A stretch of DNA of 64,000 nt from Ralstonia wenshanensis. GTDB taxonomy: Bacteria; Pseudomonadota; Gammaproteobacteria; Burkholderiales; Burkholderiaceae. Shown here piece after piece: positions 61,333 through 64,000 of this stretch (position 1 is the first letter of the stretch; every line of letters starts with the position of its first letter). Both the position numbers and the translations under genes were made by a program. Location of the stretch: contig NZ_CP076412.1 in assembly GCF_021173085.1 (NCBI RefSeq), positions 868,001 to 932,000 on the forward strand, in the 5' to 3' direction. A model generated the notes under the pieces. It did no database searches and had not been told where the DNA came from. It saw only the letters and a list, made by a program, of their open reading frames with translations.

Positions 61333-63279
61333 CTAACCCGCCTGCAACCGCCGCCACAGCGTCGTCTTGCTGATGCCCAATGCCGCGCACACGGCGTCGC
61401 GGTCGCCGTCGTGGGCTGCCAGCGCTGCGCGTATCTCTTCGGCTTCCACGCCACGGCTGCGCTCGCGCAGCGTCAATACCGCCGCTTTGCCGGGCGTGGC
61501 GTGGGCAAACACTTCCGGTGCAATCAGCCGCAGCACGTCTTGCGTGACGGCGCTGGCGTCTTCGGTGTAAGCCAGCTCCACGGCAATCCGTTCGATCACG
61601 CTCTGCAGTTCTCGCACGTTGCCGGCCCAAGCGTAGCGCCGCAGCGGCTCGGCAATGCCGGCCAGCACACGGGCGGCCTCTTCGGTATCGGCAATGCGCA
61701 GCAGCAGGCGCGGTTCGCGGCGCGCGGCTTGCACGAGCAGTTCAGCGGCCAGGGGCATCACGTCGTCGGGCCGTTCTCGCAGCGGGGGCAGCGCAATGCT
61801 CAGGATGTTGAGCCGGTAGTAAAGGTCGGCGCGGAAGGTGCCGGCTTCTACCGCGTCTGTGAGCGCGCGGTGTGTGGCGGCCACCACGCGGATGTCAACG
61901 CGTGTGGGCTCGGTGGAACCCAGCCGCACCACCTCGCGCTCCTGCAACACGCGCAGCAGACGGCTTTGCAGCGGCAGCGGCATCTCGCCGATTTCATCAA
62001 GAAACAGCGTGCCGCGGTGCGCGGCTTCAATCAACCCGGTCTTGCCACCCTTGCGCGCGCCGGTGAAAGCGCCCTCTTCGTAGCCGAACAGTTCGCTTTC
62101 CAGCAGCGCCTCGGGAAATGCGCCGCAATTGATGGCGACAAATGGAAAATCGCGCCGCGCGCTGAGCTGATGCATGCCCTGCGCGACCATCTCCTTGCCC
62201 GTGCCGGATTCACCCAACACGAGCACGGTGGCGTCGGATTTGGCATAGCGACGCACCAGCGTGCGCACACGCTCCATCGGCAGCGATTCGCCCACGAGGT
62301 CTTCGAGCCTGTAGCGCGCGCTGAACTGCTGCGGGCGCTGGCGTGAGCGCAATGTACGGTCCAACCGCTCGACCGCACGGGATTCCTGGAAGGTGAAGAC
62401 CGTGCCTTCAGAGGCACCGGCGCCGGTGCTCGTCAGCGGGCCACGGTGGATGACGTAGTTCACGCCCCGCACGGTGCCGAGCGTGTCGCCGTCGGCATCG
62501 GGCAGCAAGCCGAACAGGCTGGGCGCAATACTCAGCAGCGGTTGTCCGATTGCCTGCTTGGCCTCGATGCCCAATGCAGTGGCCAGCCGCTGGTTGATGG
62601 CCTCCACGCGGCCCTGCGCATCCAGCGCGACCACACCGTCACGCAGATGCTGCAGCAGGTTGTCCAGCCGCTGGCGGCGCAGGGTTTCGCGGCGTGTGGC
62701 CTGTACGACTTCCAGCGCGGTATCGAATGCCGCACGCACGGAGTCACGCGAATACAGGAACACGGCGTTCATGCCCGCCTGCGTTGCCAGGTCCGTCACC
62801 AAACCGGGGCCGACCACCACGCCCACGCCGCGATCGCGCAGGTCCAGCACGCAGCTCTCTGCGCCCTGGCGCGAGGTGTACGAGGCAAACACCACGTCCA
62901 TGCCATAGGCGGCGACAAAGCGGCGCACCTCTTCGGGCGTGTCGCCGTGGGTGACGAGCGCTACCGATTCTGCATCGCGCCGTGCGCGCGCCAGCGCGTG
63001 CATCACGTCAAAACCTGTCGGGTTGATGACGACCACGGGCAGCGACAGACGCGGCTTCAAGTAGGCGCCGTTGGAACCGCCCGCCACCACCACGTCGGGC
63101 CGCTCTGTGCCGGCGGCCTCGATCTCGCGCACGATGTCTTCAAAGCCGCGCGTGATGACGCGCAGCTCGGCGCGGTCGTTGTACTCGGCGGCAATGTCGA
63201 GAAAGAGATCGCTCAGTCGGCTGATACCGCAGGCCCAGATGCGGGGGCGGTCGGTCAGGTCGGTTCCAGTGGGGCTCAT
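61333..63279 (-). CDS. prpR: Propionate catabolism regulator PrpR (sigma-54 activator)
   Basis: Encodes 648 aa. Residues 1-200 form the PrpR N-terminal sensor domain ([59 protein letters not shown]), followed by a PAS-like region, an AAA+ domain with Walker A GESGTGKE, the sigma-54-contact loop [12 protein letters not shown] and Walker [11 protein letters not shown], and a C-terminal Fis-type HTH ([22 protein letters not shown]). It activates the prp operon in response to 2-methylcitrate. It is divergent from prpB, the classic arrangement. Confidence 0.93.
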   Translation of the reverse strand: MSPTGTDLTDRPRIWACGISRLSDLFLDIAAEYNDRAELRVITRGFEDIVREIEAAGTERPDVVVAGGSNGAYLKPRLSLPVVVINPTGFDVMHALARARRDAESVALVTHGDTPEEVRRFVAAYGMDVVFASYTSRQGAESCVLDLRDRGVGVVVGPGLVTDLATQAGMNAVFLYSRDSVRAAFDTALEVVQATRRETLRRQRLDNLLQHLRDGVVALDAQGRVEAINQRLATALGIEAKQAIGQPLLSIAPSLFGLLPDADGDTLGTVRGVNYVIHRGPLTSTGAGASEGTVFTFQESRAVERLDRTLRSRQRPQQFSARYRLEDLVGESLPMERVRTLVRRYAKSDATVLVLGESGTGKEMVAQGMHQLSARRDFPFVAINCGAFPEALLESELFGYEEGAFTGARKGGKTGLIEAAHRGTLFLDEIGEMPLPLQSRLLRVLQEREVVRLGSTEPTRVDIRVVAATHRALTDAVEAGTFRADLYYRLNILSIALPPLRERPDDVMPLAAELLVQAARREPRLLLRIADTEEAARVLAGIAEPLRRYAWAGNVRELQSVIERIAVELAYTEDASAVTQDVLRLIAPEVFAHATPGKAAVLTLRERSRGVEAEEIRAALAAHDGDRDAVCAALGISKTTLWRRLQAG

Positions 63280-63336
63280 GGTGCGGTGCGGCCGGAAAAA
63301 CAGGGTTCACACATTATGCGCCGGCCTTTTCCATAT

Positions 63337-63363
63337 TGAAATTGCAAATTTCATTTTTGAAAT
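63337..63363. promoter_or_regulatory. Overlapping palindromes, probable PrpR binding site
   Basis: TGAAATTGCAAATTTCA (63337-63353) and AATTTCATTTTTGAAAT (63347-63363) overlap and make a dense AT-rich dyad in the divergent prpR-prpB region, about 110 bases before the prpB start. This is the usual distance for a sigma-54 activator site. Confidence 0.55.
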
Positions 63364-63427
63364 GGTGTGCGCCCGGGCGTCAACATCACATTCATACAAA
63401 TCAAGGAGTTACAGCGGCTTGCGTGGG

Positions 63428-63443
63428 TGGCCCGCTTCCTGCT
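63428..63443 (+). promoter_or_regulatory. Candidate sigma-54 promoter of prpB
   Basis: TGGCCCGCTTCCTGCT carries GG-N10-GC with the right flanks (TGG at -24, TGCT at -12), a partial match to the consensus TGGCAC-N5-TTGCW. It lies 30 bases before the prpB ATG, and PrpR requires such a promoter. Confidence 0.5.
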
Positions 63444-63472
63444 CTCTTAGGCCGATCTTTCTGGAGCCAGAC

Positions 63473-64000
63473 ATGAGCACAACGCAACGACACCCCACCA
63501 GCGCCGGCGCCAAATTCCGTGCTGCGGTGGCTGAATCCCAACCGCTGCAAGTGGTGGGCGCCATCACCGCCTACGCTGCCAAGATGGCCGAGCAGACCGG
63601 TTTCAAGGCCGTGTACCTGTCGGGCGGCGGCGTGGCTGCCAACTCGCTGGGCATTCCGGACCTGGGCATCAGCACGATGGAAGACGTGCTGATCGACGCC
63701 CGCCGCATCACCGACGCCGTGCAGATCCCGCTGATGGTCGATATCGACACGGGCTGGGGCGGCGCCTTCAACATCGCACGCACCATCCGTTCGTTCATCA
63801 AGGCCGGTGTGGCCGCCGTGCACCTGGAAGACCAGGTCGGCCAGAAGCGCTGCGGCCATCGCCCGGGCAAGGAAGTGGTTTCCACCGACGAAATGGTCGA
63901 CCGCGTGAAGGCCGCCGTGGATGCCCGCACCGATGACGATTTCGTCATCATGGCCCGCACTGACGCAGCCGCCTCCGAAGGTATCGACGCGGCCATCGAG
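63473..64000 (+). CDS. prpB: 2-methylisocitrate lyase, N-terminal part (cut by window end)
   Basis: The first 176 residues are visible. The isocitrate-lyase-superfamily barrel shows [52 protein letters not shown], the metal-binding [12 protein letters not shown] and [22 protein letters not shown] with the catalytic Cys in KRCGH. PrpB cleaves 2-methylisocitrate to succinate and pyruvate in propionate degradation. The remaining part of the gene continues past base 64000. Confidence 0.95.
   Translation, partial: MSTTQRHPTSAGAKFRAAVAESQPLQVVGAITAYAAKMAEQTGFKAVYLSGGGVAANSLGIPDLGISTMEDVLIDARRITDAVQIPLMVDIDTGWGGAFNIARTIRSFIKAGVAAVHLEDQVGQKRCGHRPGKEVVSTDEMVDRVKAAVDARTDDDFVIMARTDAAASEGIDAAIE

Overview
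The window looks like a plant-pathogenic Ralstonia (Ralstonia solanacearum species complex or a close relative). This is inferred from content, not from a database match. It carries a PopF/HrpF/NolX-type type III translocator and four other candidate type III effector genes. All five are preceded by a perfect TTCG-N16-TTCG (hrpII box), the HrpB-dependent promoter element of Ralstonia. Three enzymes for plant or uronate polymers are also present: a GH28 polygalacturonase, a PL4 rhamnogalacturonan lyase and a polysaccharide-lyase lipoprotein. The backbone is high-GC, with prpR/prpB divergent at the right end.

Layout. 1-6.2 kb: housekeeping and detoxification genes (DJ-1 family proteins, a GlxA-type regulator, an MTA/SAH nucleosidase, a DUF72 protein, and an HxlR regulator divergent from a dehalogenase-like hydrolase with a clear shared operator). 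6.2-11.5 kb: a thiol/peroxide stress island (a two-component system divergent from a DipZ-like thiol transporter, then Ohr and a second thioredoxin-like protein) with repeated TTTGTA motifs upstream. 11.5-26.5 kb: mixed metabolism and signalling, including the GH28 enzyme, a PTS EIIC-EAL fusion and a FUSC protein. 26.8-33.2 kb: first virulence island (rhamnogalacturonan lyase; popF-like translocator and a papain-like effector transcribed divergently from two hrpII boxes; a HrpG-like regulator). 33.3-37 kb: an alcohol dehydrogenase/Lrp pair and two LuxR-type regulators.

37.0-43.4 kb: accessory DNA. It holds a 42-bp tandem repeat array, a small unknown gene, a 137-bp nested inverted-repeat structure, an AT-richer overlapping three-gene operon whose first product looks like a PD-(D/E)xK nuclease (candidate defence system), a membrane-anchored Mrr-like endonuclease and a phosphoesterase. 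43.6-50.4 kb: second virulence island (YopT-like protease, YopJ-like acetyltransferase with a myristoylation-type N-terminus, a second HrpG-like regulator, a membrane-type effector between an IS256-family transposase remnant and what looks like a truncated RidA-type gene). 51-56 kb: a YadA-type trimeric autotransporter with two downstream lipoprotein/periplasmic genes. 56.8-64 kb: ClC channel, a triad-less isochorismatase-fold protein, GGDEF and HD-GYP proteins, prpR and the start of prpB.

The most interesting parts are the hrpII-driven effector set with two near-duplicate atypical OmpR/HrpG-like regulators, and the uncharacterised 38.3-41.1 kb operon with the structured DNA beside it. No tRNA, rRNA or CRISPR array was recognised.
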